A DNA stretch of 64,000 bases from NCBI RefSeq assembly GCF_000176135.1, contig NZ_ACZN01000018.1, forward strand, positions 620,001 through 684,000, in the 5' to 3' direction. Made by a program: the position numbers and the translations under genes. Each line of letters begins with the position of its first letter. The first letter of the stretch is position 1. This DNA comes from Vibrio coralliilyticus ATCC BAA-450 (GTDB taxonomy: Bacteria > Pseudomonadota > Gammaproteobacteria > Enterobacterales > Vibrionaceae). The notes beneath the pieces were generated by a model that was given only the letters and a program-made list of their open reading frames with translations, was not told where the DNA came from and did not search any database. Positions 35,592 to 44,847 of this stretch are shown piece by piece.

Positions 35592-36464
35592 CTATTTGAA
35601 TTTGGCGATCATGTCCTTGATGCCCGGAATAGTTTCAACCTGATACTCATGATGCGGATCGAAGTGTTGAATCAGTGACTTAGATGTCTTACCCACGATG
35701 ATCGTGAAGTAATACATTTCGTACCCAGGGGCAGCAACACTCGGGTGATAGCCTTTGTCTATCGCTATGACAGAGCCAGTACGCACGTGGTAAACCGGAC
35801 CAAAGTCGTCCTCATGTTCATACAGAAACTGAGCACCGAATCCGAAGTCCGGATTAAAGCGGAACTGATACACCTCTTCATAAAGGGTTTCTTTGCTGCC
35901 ATCTTCTTTAACGCGGTCTTCATCGTGTTTATGTGGGGGGAAACCCGACCAACCACCAGCGCCAACCGTAAACAACTCACTCACCAATAGGCGACCACGC
36001 TTGTCCGCATTGCTCTGCCCTAGTACATGCTTGATCTTACGGTGTGTTTTTGTATCGTCTGAGCCGTATTGAACGATGTCGACATCGTTTTGACGAACGC
36101 AGAACGGAGACAGTGTCTCTTCAAATCGGCCACCTGCGATCATGATATCCGCATGGTCACTGACACACTCAAGCTTGGCTGTCATACCCACAGGCACATA
36201 GACGGATTCAGGGTTTCCGGTCCAGACTGATTCACGCTGACCAATATTGTCGAAAGCGTGCGTTTGCCCGTTTTGTTCAGTGACAGTTACACTACAAGTG
36301 CCTCCAGCCAGAACGACAACCGTTTCGTAGTCGTCTAACATGTAATCGAACGTTTCACCCTGAGCAAGGCGAACGTGATTGAAATAACACAACGGCGTAG
36401 TGTCATCATTGACATCAATAATCGCTTCATTGTGGTTATCAAAAGGTGGAATATGCTTTCCCAT
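35592..36464 (-). CDS. Second IolB-family protein (divergent 5-deoxy-glucuronate isomerase-like)
   Basis: This 290-residue double cupin keeps IolB landmarks (SGFPPHKHDED, LYEEVYQFRFNPDFGFGAQF, IAIDKGYHPSVAAPGYEMYYFTIIVG) but differs widely from the IolB encoded at 31934. It could isomerise a related deoxy-uronate from a different inositol isomer, or act as a second isozyme. It starts nine bases after... the upstream reading direction: its stop lies nine bases before the class II aldolase start, and AAGGAAG precedes its ATG. A 120-bp gap with a hairpin separates it from iolC. Confidence 0.85.
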   Translation of the reverse strand: MGKHIPPFDNHNEAIIDVNDDTTPLCYFNHVRLAQGETFDYMLDDYETVVVLAGGTCSVTVTEQNGQTHAFDNIGQRESVWTGNPESVYVPVGMTAKLECVSDHADIMIAGGRFEETLSPFCVRQNDVDIVQYGSDDTKTHRKIKHVLGQSNADKRGRLLVSELFTVGAGGWSGFPPHKHDEDRVKEDGSKETLYEEVYQFRFNPDFGFGAQFLYEHEDDFGPVYHVRTGSVIAIDKGYHPSVAAPGYEMYYFTIIVGKTSKSLIQHFDPHHEYQVETIPGIKDMIAKFK

Positions 36465-36498
36465 TGTTCTTCCTTTAATACTGACTGACCAAAAGAAA

Positions 36499-36556
36499 GC
36501 CGGACCACGATGGTAGGTAGTCGGTGATCATTATTGATCACACTGGCCCGGCAAGA
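36499..36556 (-). other. Intercistronic hairpin between iolC and the second iolB-type gene
   Basis: GTGATCA (36524-36530) and TGATCAC (36535-36541) form a tight stem with a TTAT loop, nested within GCCGG and CCGGC on either side (about 36499 and 36549). It may stabilise or attenuate the polycistronic transcript. Confidence 0.5.
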
Positions 36557-36583
36557 CCTAAGACGCTAGTGGCATTCCGACAC

Positions 36584-37576
36584 TTAACGTTGTTCTCTGG
36601 TCTCAATAAAATTAAACAGCGCTTCTCTGGTTGGCATGGCTTCCGTACAGCTGGTGCCACTCACATTGATCGCTGCAGCCGCAGAGCCATGTTTGACCGC
36701 TTGCTCCAGCTCACCGCCATTGACCAGTGTCCAGATGACACCGCCAGCGAAAGAGTCACCCGAACCAAATGGCTTGGTCACTTCGACTGGGAAAATCCCC
36801 TGCTCGAAGTAACTGCCATCGCGGCCATAGACTTTTGAGCCGAGTTCTCCGGCTTTGATGATGACGACCTGAGTTGAGCCAGTCAGGAACCGCTGCGCGG
36901 TCGCGTCATCATCTTTATTACCCGGTGCGACAACGGTTTCCATCATGTCGAACTCTTCACGGTTACCGATCACGATGTCTGACAGTTGAGATGCAATACC
37001 AAAATAGATAGACGCGTCGACGTCTGTGCGCCATGAATATGGGCGGTAATCTACATCCAGTACCACCAAGGTGCCGCTGGATCTTGCATACTGCATCGCA
37101 AGCAACGTCGCCTCTCGGCTTGGGCTTTGTGCCAACGCCGTTCCTGTGACAATCAACACCTTAGAGCTGGCAATATAGTCAGCGTCAATTTGCTCTGGTT
37201 TGAGCGTCAAATCTGACGCATTGTTACGATAAATCAGCACGTCGCAGTCGGAAGGTTTCATCTCGGTGAATGCAACTGAAGTCCGTGAGCCAGAATCATC
37301 CGTCATCATGCCGTTCAGATTGATCCTCAAACCACTCATATAGTGTTTGACGTAATCACCAAACGAGTCTTTGGCCACACAGCCAATGAAACCGACTTTG
37401 CCTCCGAGCTTGTTTACCGCAACCGCAATGTTAGCTGCAGAGCCACCCACGAACTTGTTGAATCCAGAAATATCCTGAATATCAGTATTCAGTTCGCGCG
37501 CGTAGAGATCCACACCAGCTCGTCCCAGCACGATGGCATCGAGTTGACGATCGTGTTCGATAGCAATCTTGGTCAT
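36584..37576 (-). CDS. iolC: 5-dehydro-2-deoxygluconokinase
   Basis: This 330-residue PfkB/ribokinase-family enzyme has DAIVLGRAGVDLYARELNTDI at the start, FVGGSAANIAVAVNKLGGKVGFIG, and the C-terminal ATP/anion-hole motif KPFGSGDSFAGGVIW with the catalytic Asp. It phosphorylates 5-dehydro-2-deoxygluconate. Unlike the block 2 homologue, it stands alone without a DUF2090 extension and is paired with a separate class II aldolase. It follows the Gfo/Idh gene by 26 bp, with GAGGG ahead of its ATG. Confidence 0.93.
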   Translation of the reverse strand: MTKIAIEHDRQLDAIVLGRAGVDLYARELNTDIQDISGFNKFVGGSAANIAVAVNKLGGKVGFIGCVAKDSFGDYVKHYMSGLRINLNGMMTDDSGSRTSVAFTEMKPSDCDVLIYRNNASDLTLKPEQIDADYIASSKVLIVTGTALAQSPSREATLLAMQYARSSGTLVVLDVDYRPYSWRTDVDASIYFGIASQLSDIVIGNREEFDMMETVVAPGNKDDDATAQRFLTGSTQVVIIKAGELGSKVYGRDGSYFEQGIFPVEVTKPFGSGDSFAGGVIWTLVNGGELEQAVKHGSAAAAINVSGTSCTEAMPTREALFNFIETREQR

Positions 37577-37602
37577 ATCGTTCCCTCTCTGTGATCTCTG
37601 GA

Positions 37603-38778
37603 CTATTTGTAGTCAACCCAAGTGGCATTCTGGTCAGCGGATTCAACACACTTCTCACACAGACGAACACCTTCGATACCCGCATCAATGCCCGGATACC
37701 ACAGGTTTGCCAGAGTTTCCTGATCATCGTTATTCGCCGCCTGAAACGCGAGAGCAAAACGGTGGTAAAGGTTCGCCCAAGACTCGAAGTAACCTTCCGC
37801 ATGACCACCGCCAATGCGGTTCGAGGCCACGCCCTCTGCGTCGTTATGCAGGTAACCCATACCACGGTCTAATAGACGTGGTGGCTCACCCTGAATTTCA
37901 TACTTAAGCTGGTTTGGATGCTCATCCCACCACTCAATGGATGCTTTTTCGCCAACGATGCGAATCTTCTGCTGATGCATAGCCCCCGAGTTAACTGCAG
38001 ACGCCCACAAAGTGCCTACTGCGCCGCCTTCAAATTCCATCATTACATGAGCGTTATCTTCCAGAGGAGCACGTGATTCGATGAAGCTTTGGCGCATACA
38101 AGCCAGACGTTTGACCTCCAGTCCTGTGATCATTTCACACAGGTAAAAAGCGTGTGTACCAATGTCACCAATCACGTAGGTAGGGCCCGAGACTTCAGGA
38201 CTAACACGCCACTTTAAGCCAGGGTCATTCTTTTCATGCTCAATGTTGTGGAAACCATGCGCAAAGGTCATGTTTACAACACGTATCTCACCCAAATCAC
38301 CACGTTGAACCATCTCACGCGCCTGCTGGACCATAGGGAAGCCCGTATAGCCGTACATAACTCCAAGTACGCGGTTGTTCTGCGCTGCGATGGTTTTCAG
38401 TTCTTCGGCTTCAGCCACAGTAAAGGTAATAGGTTTTTCGCACACCACGTGCAGATTAGCTTCCAGCGCCGCTTTACAGATCTCGTAATGAGTCGAATTC
38501 GGCGTTGCGATTGATACCGCCTGAATACCATCCTCTCTCTGCGCTTCGGCGGCAAACATCTCTTTATAGCTTGAGTAGCAACGATCGCTATCCAGACCTA
38601 AATTGGTGCCGAAATCACGACAACGCTCGGCATCCAAATCGAATGCACCCGCAACTAACTTAAATAAGCCATCGCGCTGCGCAGCATTACGGTGAGAATA
38701 TCCAATCTGGCTACCACGCCCGCCACCGACCATTGCCCAGCGAATAGGTTGTTCAAATCGACGCTCTTCATTAAACAT
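37603..38778 (-). CDS. Gfo/Idh/MocA oxidoreductase of iol block 1
   Basis: This 391-residue NAD(P)-dependent dehydrogenase has WAMVGGGRGSQIGYSHRNAAQ at the nucleotide-binding end, the family motif HVVCEKPITFTVAEAEEL, and a C-terminal GGHAEGYFESWANLYHRFA. It is longer than IolG and belongs to another branch, similar to those acting on scyllo-inositol or other cyclic polyols. In this operon it probably opens a second entry route by oxidising a different inositol isomer, but the substrate is inference. AAGGAA precedes the ATG. Confidence 0.87.
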   Translation of the reverse strand: MFNEERRFEQPIRWAMVGGGRGSQIGYSHRNAAQRDGLFKLVAGAFDLDAERCRDFGTNLGLDSDRCYSSYKEMFAAEAQREDGIQAVSIATPNSTHYEICKAALEANLHVVCEKPITFTVAEAEELKTIAAQNNRVLGVMYGYTGFPMVQQAREMVQRGDLGEIRVVNMTFAHGFHNIEHEKNDPGLKWRVSPEVSGPTYVIGDIGTHAFYLCEMITGLEVKRLACMRQSFIESRAPLEDNAHVMMEFEGGAVGTLWASAVNSGAMHQQKIRIVGEKASIEWWDEHPNQLKYEIQGEPPRLLDRGMGYLHNDAEGVASNRIGGGHAEGYFESWANLYHRFALAFQAANNDDQETLANLWYPGIDAGIEGVRLCEKCVESADQNATWVDYK

Positions 38779-38839
38779 GTTTCAATTCCTTCTTAACGCC
38801 ACACTTTTCAGAGCGGCTTAACAATGCACTAATAACTTT

Positions 38840-40711
38840 TTAGACGCCACGACGTTGATTGACTCGGCCTTCTTCCCACTCCGCCACAATGCTGGCGGTC
38901 TCTTCGCTGCGAGTTACTTCTGGTAGTCCAACTTCCCACCAACAGTCGCATTTAGACCAAGTTGCAGGAGAGATAGGATCGATATCGACCACAATGACGT
39001 AGGTGCGATCCGCTTCTTTAGCGCGCTGGAACGCAGCATCAAACTCAGTAATGTCGGTCAGTTTCTCGCTGATCGCGCCTTGCGCTTCCGCATGCTTAGC
39101 GAAGTCCACACGTGCCAGCTCACCATCAGGGCGTCGACAATCTTCCAGTAAGTTATTGAATGACTGGTTACCTGTGTTGGTTTGCAGTTTATTGATCACA
39201 GCGAATCCGCCGTTGTCACACACAACCACAATCATCTTGTGACCCGTCAGAACGGACGAGTAGATATCTGAGTTCTGGATTAGGTAGGAGCCATCACCGA
39301 CAAGCACGACTACGTCGTTGTCTGGATTTGCGACTTTCGCACCCCAGCCCCCTGCGATTTCATACCCCATGCAAGAGAAACCAAACTCAATGTCAAACTT
39401 GCCAATCTGGTAGTTCTGCCAGTTCATAGCCAGCTCAGCAGGTAAACCTCCTGCCGCAGTCAGAACGGTGTCACCGGGTTGCATGGATTTGTTGAGCTTG
39501 CCAATCACTTCTGCATAAGAAGACATGCCTGGTAGCAAGTCGCCTTCTTGAGGGTTAGTACGGCGTTGAACGACCGCTTTCCATTCGTCGGCTTGCGCTT
39601 TGGCCGTCGACGCCCAGTCATCACTACTGCGCCAGTCTCCCAGCAGTTGTGACAGCTGCGCCATACCACGTTGCGCATCACATTTTACCGCCAGTGCTCG
39701 GTGCTTAATCGCATCAAAACGGGCGACATTCATCGCGATAAGCTTCATGTCTGGATTGCGGAAAACGCTCCACGACCCGGTTGTAAAATCTTGAAGACGC
39801 GTACCGATTGCCAGTACCACATCAGCATGTGCAGCCATGTAGTTGGCTGAGTCTGAGCCAGTCACGCCAATTGGACCAGCGTTCAGTGGGTTGTCCTGCA
39901 GCATAGTTGCGCGGCCTGCTATCGTCTCAACAACCGGAATATTATGCTTTTCAGCGAACGCTTTTAGCTCATCGGTTGCCAGTGAGTAGTGAACGCCACC
40001 GCCAGAAATAATCAGCGGCTTCTCCGCCTTCATCAGCGCAGCCTTTGCGTCCTCTAAATCTGCTAACTCAGGCTCAGGGCGGCGGATACGGTGGATTTTT
40101 TCTTCAAAGAACACTTCTGGGAAATCGTACGCTACTCCCTGAATATCTTGAGGTAAGCTTAGGAATGCTGGGCCACACGTTTCCGGATCTAACATAGTAT
40201 CGATCGCTTGCGGCAGAGTATGAATCAGCTGCGAAGGTGATACGATTCGATCCCAGTAACGCGTTAACGGTTTGAAAGCATCATTACAGGTGATCGACGG
40301 GTCGTAAAAGTTTTCTGGCTGCTGTAAGACCGGATCTGGCAGGCGACTGACATACGCGTCTCCCGAGATAAGTAGAACTGGCAGGCGGTTAGTATGGGCT
40401 ATCCCTGCTGCTGTCACCATATTGGTTGCGCCTGGGCCAATAGATGACGTTGCAATACCGATGCGTCGGCGCTGATTAGCCTTGGCGTAGGCAATAGCCG
40501 CTGTTGCCATCGACTGCTCATTCTGGCCGCGCCAAGTAGGAATTTTGTCTTCAATATTCTTTAGCTGCTGACCAAAGCAAGTCACATTACCGTGGCCAAA
40601 AATGGCAAATGCACAACCAAACAACTGCTCGACTTTACCGTCAACTTCAATTTTCTGTGCAGCCAGATATTGTGCCAGTGCTTCTGCTACCGTAAGACGT
40701 ATGGTTTTCAT
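38840..40711 (-). CDS. iolD: 3D-(3,5/4)-trihydroxycyclohexane-1,2-dione hydrolase, copy 1
   Basis: This 623-residue thiamine-diphosphate enzyme of the acetolactate-synthase fold has IEVDGKVEQLFGCAFAIFGHGNVTCFGQ at the start, the cofactor-activating Glu in WRGQNEQSMATAAIAYAKAN, and the TPP/Mg motif VVLVGDGSYLIQNSDIYSSV. It hydrolyses the ring of the trione to 5-deoxy-glucuronate. It lies 148 bp after iolE with a hairpin between. A second full-length iolD (54108) is clearly homologous but distinct, for example YLIQNSDI here and YLMLNSEI there. Confidence 0.95.
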   Translation of the reverse strand: MKTIRLTVAEALAQYLAAQKIEVDGKVEQLFGCAFAIFGHGNVTCFGQQLKNIEDKIPTWRGQNEQSMATAAIAYAKANQRRRIGIATSSIGPGATNMVTAAGIAHTNRLPVLLISGDAYVSRLPDPVLQQPENFYDPSITCNDAFKPLTRYWDRIVSPSQLIHTLPQAIDTMLDPETCGPAFLSLPQDIQGVAYDFPEVFFEEKIHRIRRPEPELADLEDAKAALMKAEKPLIISGGGVHYSLATDELKAFAEKHNIPVVETIAGRATMLQDNPLNAGPIGVTGSDSANYMAAHADVVLAIGTRLQDFTTGSWSVFRNPDMKLIAMNVARFDAIKHRALAVKCDAQRGMAQLSQLLGDWRSSDDWASTAKAQADEWKAVVQRRTNPQEGDLLPGMSSYAEVIGKLNKSMQPGDTVLTAAGGLPAELAMNWQNYQIGKFDIEFGFSCMGYEIAGGWGAKVANPDNDVVVLVGDGSYLIQNSDIYSSVLTGHKMIVVVCDNGGFAVINKLQTNTGNQSFNNLLEDCRRPDGELARVDFAKHAEAQGAISEKLTDITEFDAAFQRAKEADRTYVIVVDIDPISPATWSKCDCWWEVGLPEVTRSEETASIVAEWEEGRVNQRRGV

Positions 40712-40733
40712 TATTGTCTGTCCTTAGTTTTGT

Positions 40734-40771
40734 CCCTAAGCCTCGTTAAGCCACTCGTTTGAGGCTCAGGG
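40734..40771 (-). other. Intercistronic hairpin between iolE and iolD
   Basis: CCCTAAGCCTC (40734-40744) pairs with GAGGCTCAGGG (40761-40771) with one mismatch. No T-run follows, so mRNA stabilisation is more likely than termination. Confidence 0.55.
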
Positions 40772-40859
40772 TCGACCTTTAATTCACATTGATATTTGAT
40801 GCGCATTTAAGCAAAGCGTCCCTGCTTTACGCGTGCTTCCTGCATGACGTTGTTAGCCG

Positions 40860-41753
40860 TTATAAACCGTATTTTTCAGCATAACCTGAGATATTTTCGT
40901 AGGCGGTTTTTGCAAATGTGAGCGGATGTGCTTTGGCTGGATCTTGTTCAGCTTCCACCAGCAACCAGCCTTCATAGTTGCGCGCTTTTAGGGCAGCGAA
41001 GACATCGTCATAATTAACATCACCTGTACCTGGGACGGTAAAGACGCCATCAAGCACGGCATTGAGGAAAGATTTATCGGCGTCACGAGCCGTTTTCATC
41101 ACGCCAAGACGCAAATCTTTAAAATGCATATGGCCAATGCGATGTCCCCAACGCTCAATCATGGTAACTGGATTGCCTCCGCCATAAGTCACATGTCCTG
41201 TGTCTAACGTTAGGAATACTTCCGGTCCCGTCAGCTCCATCAGTAGGTTGATGTCATCTTCCGTTTCACAGATGGTGCCAACATGATGGTGGAAGGACAG
41301 TTTGATATCGTGCTCTTCTAAAAGATACTTCGCCACTTTGGTCAGCTTTTCACCGTACGTTTTCCATTCTTCCATGCTGAGGATGACACGCTGTGAGAGC
41401 GGAGTATCGATATCGCCATGAACGCTGTTGCTCACTTCTCCATACACCATCGCTTTACAACCAGCGGCTTTAAGCAAACGAATGTGCTGTTGCATAGCAT
41501 CGATTTCTTCATCCGCTGTAAGCGTCATTAGGTTACCGCTGTACCACCCTGATGCGAGAACCAAATTATGCTTCTCTAAAAGTGGGATCAGCACTTCTGG
41601 CTCTCGCGGGTACTTTGTTCCCAGCTCCGTACCGGTAAAGCCCGCTTGCGCCATTTCACTCAAACATGTTTCCAATGGGATTTCTCCCCCCAACTCAGGC
41701 ATATCATCGTTGGTCCAGGTCAGTGGGCTAATTCCGTATTGCACCTTACTCAT
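40860..41753 (-). CDS. iolE: Inosose dehydratase, copy 1
   Basis: This 297-residue TIM-barrel enzyme of the IolE family has the diagnostic N-terminus YGISPLTWTNDDMPELGGEIPLETCLSEMAQAGF and metal-site segments LSFHHHVGTICE, FLTLDTGHVTYGG, HMHFKDLR and LLVEAEQDP. It dehydrates 2-keto-myo-inositol to the trihydroxycyclohexane-dione. It is the first gene of minus-strand iol block 1, divergent from the iolT transporter across a 576-bp region rich in palindromes. GGAG precedes the ATG. A close paralogue is encoded at 53201. Confidence 0.95.
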   Translation of the reverse strand: MSKVQYGISPLTWTNDDMPELGGEIPLETCLSEMAQAGFTGTELGTKYPREPEVLIPLLEKHNLVLASGWYSGNLMTLTADEEIDAMQQHIRLLKAAGCKAMVYGEVSNSVHGDIDTPLSQRVILSMEEWKTYGEKLTKVAKYLLEEHDIKLSFHHHVGTICETEDDINLLMELTGPEVFLTLDTGHVTYGGGNPVTMIERWGHRIGHMHFKDLRLGVMKTARDADKSFLNAVLDGVFTVPGTGDVNYDDVFAALKARNYEGWLLVEAEQDPAKAHPLTFAKTAYENISGYAEKYGL

Positions 41754-41897
41754 GTTTGTACTCCAAAGATTTAAGTTTTCGAAAAACGGATTGAATCAGA
41801 GCGCTAAAGCGGTGTTTTTTGGAAAATGCTTTTCATCTCTCGTTCAATCGCACCAATTCGTTGAGTTGCTGCTTACTATAAAACAACATTCATGATA

Positions 41898-41913
41898 TGA
41901 AAAATATTTTTCA
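41898..41913. promoter_or_regulatory. Candidate IolR operator, iolE side
   Basis: TGAAAAATATTTTTCA is a perfect 16-bp palindrome. Its right part plus flank, AAAAATATTTTTCAAAC, is repeated at 58340-58356 in front of the ABC importer of block 2. Confidence 0.65.
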
Positions 41914-42051
41914 AACGATAGAAAACCTTTAAAAACTGCTGAAAAAGCCTGCTAACAGTAATCACAATAAGGCCTCAGACATAAAATTGACCTTGCTCAC
42001 ATTTAAAAATAAACACCACAAAATCAAACACTTAAAACAAACACCTGCCAT

Positions 42052-42067
42052 TGGAAAATATTTTCCA
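42052..42067. promoter_or_regulatory. Candidate IolR operator, iolT side
   Basis: TGGAAAATATTTTCCA is a perfect 16-bp palindrome with the core GGAA-N6-TTCC. To my recollection that core is the motif reported for an alphaproteobacterial RpiR-type IolR. A 14-bp palindrome GTTTTCCGGAAAAC follows at 42087-42100. Confidence 0.65.
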
Positions 42068-42329
42068 CAATTTGATTTGTGTAACAGTTTTCCGGAAAAC
42101 ACACTAACTGCACTTCCCGAACAAGTTTTGAACGACTAGGATAAAAAACCGAAACAATGAAAAATTCTTATCATTAACAAACCCAACATAGCTGCAACAT
42201 TTTAATAAGTCGTCAAAGACACTCAGCAGCCAACTGGAATTGCCATTACGTGAACAAACATCCAAACCCAGCTCACACTGTTCGATGGTAGAGCGAGAGA
42301 CGGGTTCTCATATAAAGGAGTAGAGAAAC

Positions 42330-43781
42330 ATGTCATCGAGTCATTCGACGGATAAGAGTCAACGAAACTTTGCCTACATTATTAAAATCTGTTGCGTCGC
42401 CGCACTAGGTGGGATCCTCTTCGGTTACGACACGGCTGTCATATCCGGAGCCATTGGCCCCATTACGAATTACTTTGGCCTAACACCTGCGCAGACAGGC
42501 TGGGCAGTTTCCAGCGTAGTATTAGGTAGTATTGTTGGCGCAGTCAGCGCAGGCTGGTTCTCACTCAAATACGGCCGTCGTAACACTTTATTCTTGGCCG
42601 CTATTTTGTTTGCTATATCGGCCGTTGGTTCAGCACTCGCCCCAACTTTCACTTTCTATACGATGTTAAGAATTGTTGGCGGCGTCGCGGTTGGTCTAGC
42701 CGCTGTTGTCTCACCTATGTACATGTCTGAAGTCGCACCCAAGGATTTTCGTGGTCGCGCAGTGAGCATGTTTCAGCAATCCGTTGTTGTCGGCCAGACG
42801 GTGGTGTTCTACGTCAACTTTGTGATCGCTAAAGGTATGACAGAAATGTGGCTTCAGGATCTTGGCTGGCGCTGGATGCTGGGCTCAGAGATCATTCCCG
42901 CAATCATCTTTGGTGCTCTGCTTTTCACCATTCCAGAATCCCCACGCTGGTTAGTGCTAAAAGGCCAGAAAGAGAAGGCTAAGCAAGTACTTACCCGCAT
43001 TTCAGATGCCGAGCATGCCCAACGCGTAATCAATGAAATAGAAGACTCTTTGATGGCCAGCCGTGTTGTGAAGAAAAGCCAAGTCAGCCTTAAATCTCCC
43101 CTTATGCTGTCAATCGTCGCTGTCGGTACCTTTGTTGCCGCGGCGCAGCAGTTCACAGGGATCAACGTCATCATGTATTACACCCCAGAGATCCTAAAAC
43201 CGATTGTAGGCAGCACGGAAAACGCGCTATTCCAAACCACCTTTATTGGTTTAGTGTTTATTCTCGGCAATGCGTTGGGTATGTACCTGATTGATAAAGT
43301 GGGAAGATTACCGTTAATGAAATGGGGTACGCTTGGCTGTGCTCTGAGCATGACTTATGTGGGTTTCGTAGTTTTCAACCAGTCTGAGGGTTACTCTGCA
43401 CTGTTTGCACTTTGCTTGTACGTAGTCTCTTATGCGACCTCATGGGGCTGTGCGTGCTGGACAATGATCTCTGAAATCTTCCCTAACAGCATTCGTTCAC
43501 GTGCAATGGCTATTGCCGTTGGTGCCCAGTGGTGTGCTGGCTTCGTCGTCACGCAATCATTCCCAATGCTCAATGAAAATGCCTTCCTCAAAGAACAGTT
43601 TAATGGTGGGTTCAGCTTCTGGTTATTTGCCGCCCTCTCTATGATCTGCATGTATTTTGTGGTCAGATATGTACCAGAGACCAAAGGTGTAGCGCTGGAA
43701 AAAATGGAAGAAGTGATGGCTCAAAAACTTGGCAAAGCCAAACCTTCCTCCACTCAACAGGAAAGTGCGCACGTACAATAA
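42330..43781 (+). CDS. iolT: MFS sugar-porter, probable inositol:cation symporter
   Basis: This 483-residue transporter has 12 membrane helices and the sugar-porter hallmarks: LFGYDTAVISGAIGPI in helix 1, a GRRNTLFL loop, PESPRWLVLKGQKEKA after helix 6, QQFTGINVIMYYTPEIL in helix 7, and PETKGVALEKMEE near the C-terminus. IolT-type members import myo-inositol with protons or sodium. Divergent orientation from iolE, with shared operators, supports this role. AAAGGAG precedes the ATG. A hairpin follows the gene at 43795. Confidence 0.92.
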   Translation: MSSSHSTDKSQRNFAYIIKICCVAALGGILFGYDTAVISGAIGPITNYFGLTPAQTGWAVSSVVLGSIVGAVSAGWFSLKYGRRNTLFLAAILFAISAVGSALAPTFTFYTMLRIVGGVAVGLAAVVSPMYMSEVAPKDFRGRAVSMFQQSVVVGQTVVFYVNFVIAKGMTEMWLQDLGWRWMLGSEIIPAIIFGALLFTIPESPRWLVLKGQKEKAKQVLTRISDAEHAQRVINEIEDSLMASRVVKKSQVSLKSPLMLSIVAVGTFVAAAQQFTGINVIMYYTPEILKPIVGSTENALFQTTFIGLVFILGNALGMYLIDKVGRLPLMKWGTLGCALSMTYVGFVVFNQSEGYSALFALCLYVVSYATSWGCACWTMISEIFPNSIRSRAMAIAVGAQWCAGFVVTQSFPMLNENAFLKEQFNGGFSFWLFAALSMICMYFVVRYVPETKGVALEKMEEVMAQKLGKAKPSSTQQESAHVQ

Positions 43782-43794
43782 CATTGGAAAATAC

Positions 43795-43820
43795 AGCGAG
43801 CACTCAGGTGCTCGCTTTGG
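43795..43820 (+). terminator. Terminator-like hairpin after iolT
   Basis: AGCGAGCAC (43795-43803) pairs with GTGCTCGCT (43808-43816) around a TCAG loop. The following T-run is short (TTT), so it may be leaky. Confidence 0.55.
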
Positions 43821-43836
43821 CGAATAAGGAAGTCGC

Positions 43837-44736
43837 ATGCTGGATAAAATGGCCTTTTTTGTATACGTGATCCGCACCGGATCCATCTCCGCTGCATCAC
43901 GCCATTTTAATCTCAGCGTCTCTGCGGGCAGCCGCTGGTTGCAAGAGCTCGAAAATCATTTTGGCGTGCCACTTTGCCACCGCTCCAACCGCCTTCTTAC
44001 CGCAACACAGGCTGGCCAGACTCTTTTCGATGAGTTTTCTCCACTGGTCGATAACGCTGAACGCATCAGCCGTAAGTTGGAAGACTTTCAGGCCAGTGAC
44101 AAAGGCCACATCAATATTGCCGTTACGCCCGTATACGCCAATCATTTTCTGATCGACAAGATCGCCGACTACATTACTGAAAACCCAGACGTGACTTTCA
44201 ATTTGAATGTCACGCCCTGGGCTTTAGATCATGCCAGTGAATGTGATTTGATGATCAGCGCCAATGCCTCATTTCAGGGGTATCGTGAAAAAGACCTGCT
44301 GCTTGTAAAGCGTGAAGTGATGCAATGCCCATTTATCGTTGTCGCTTCACCGGATTACCTACAGCGCCACGGTGAACCTCAGCACCCTCAGGACCTCACT
44401 CAACATCATTGCTTGTTCGCAAGGACATTAACCGGCAGTAACGACTGGATATTTCGACAAGACGCGGAAACCTTACAAATGAAGGTTCCGAAAAGTGTCG
44501 AAGTCAACGACAGCGATCTTCTCTTGAAAGCGGCGCTCAAAAGTACCGGAATCGCCTATCTTCCCCAGTTTGTTGTCGAAGAAGCAATATCAAACAAGTC
44601 TTTAGTTCCTTTAATGGAAGATTACGAAACCAGTATCTGGAGCCTTAATCTCTACTATCATCCTCCCCAAAAAGCCTCTCCACTCGTGACCCGCTTCAAA
44701 GATTTCCTGCTCGGGAGTACGGGCTCCTCCCTATAA
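43837..44736 (+). CDS. LysR-family transcriptional regulator
   Basis: This 299-residue LysR-type protein has the winged-helix N-terminus MAFFVYVIRTGSISAASRHFNLSVSAGSRWLQELENHFGVPL and a two-lobed periplasmic-binding-like effector domain (HINIAVTPVYANHFLIDKIADYI, ALKSTGIAYLPQFVVEEAI). It follows iolT on the same strand by 55 bp with AAGGAAG ahead of the ATG, so it may be partly co-transcribed and tune inositol uptake or neighbouring genes. No LysR box could be assigned with confidence. Confidence 0.93.
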   Translation: MLDKMAFFVYVIRTGSISAASRHFNLSVSAGSRWLQELENHFGVPLCHRSNRLLTATQAGQTLFDEFSPLVDNAERISRKLEDFQASDKGHINIAVTPVYANHFLIDKIADYITENPDVTFNLNVTPWALDHASECDLMISANASFQGYREKDLLLVKREVMQCPFIVVASPDYLQRHGEPQHPQDLTQHHCLFARTLTGSNDWIFRQDAETLQMKVPKSVEVNDSDLLLKAALKSTGIAYLPQFVVEEAISNKSLVPLMEDYETSIWSLNLYYHPPQKASPLVTRFKDFLLGSTGSSL

Positions 44737-44764
44737 GGCTTAAGTAAGCGTTATAGCTCACCCT

Positions 44765-44794
44765 AAAAACATTCATGTCAGTAGGATGTTTTTT
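44765..44794 (+). terminator. Terminator after the LysR gene
   Basis: AAAAACAT (44765-44772) pairs with ATGTTTTT (44786-44793), with a T-run after the stem. Confidence 0.65.
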
Positions 44795-44847
44795 GTACAC
44801 CTTCGCGTTTAAATCCTCCTGATAATTAAAAAAGAAAAGGAAAGAAA

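Larger units (their letters stand above)
41754..42329. promoter_or_regulatory. Divergent iolE/iolT regulatory region (576 bp)
   Basis: No gene is seen. The AT-rich region carries at least four palindromes: GAAAATGCTTTTC (41822-41834), TGAAAAATATTTTTCA (41898-41913), TGGAAAATATTTTCCA (42052-42067) and GTTTTCCGGAAAAC (42087-42100). They suggest strong repression of both divergent transcripts by RpiR-type regulators, perhaps with looping between sites about 155 bp apart. Confidence 0.7.

Noticed and set aside
36524..36541. CRP site in GTGATCA-TTAT-TGATCAC
   Set aside because: Spacing between TGA/TCA arms is wrong for CRP; it lies between co-directional genes and is nested in a larger hairpin.
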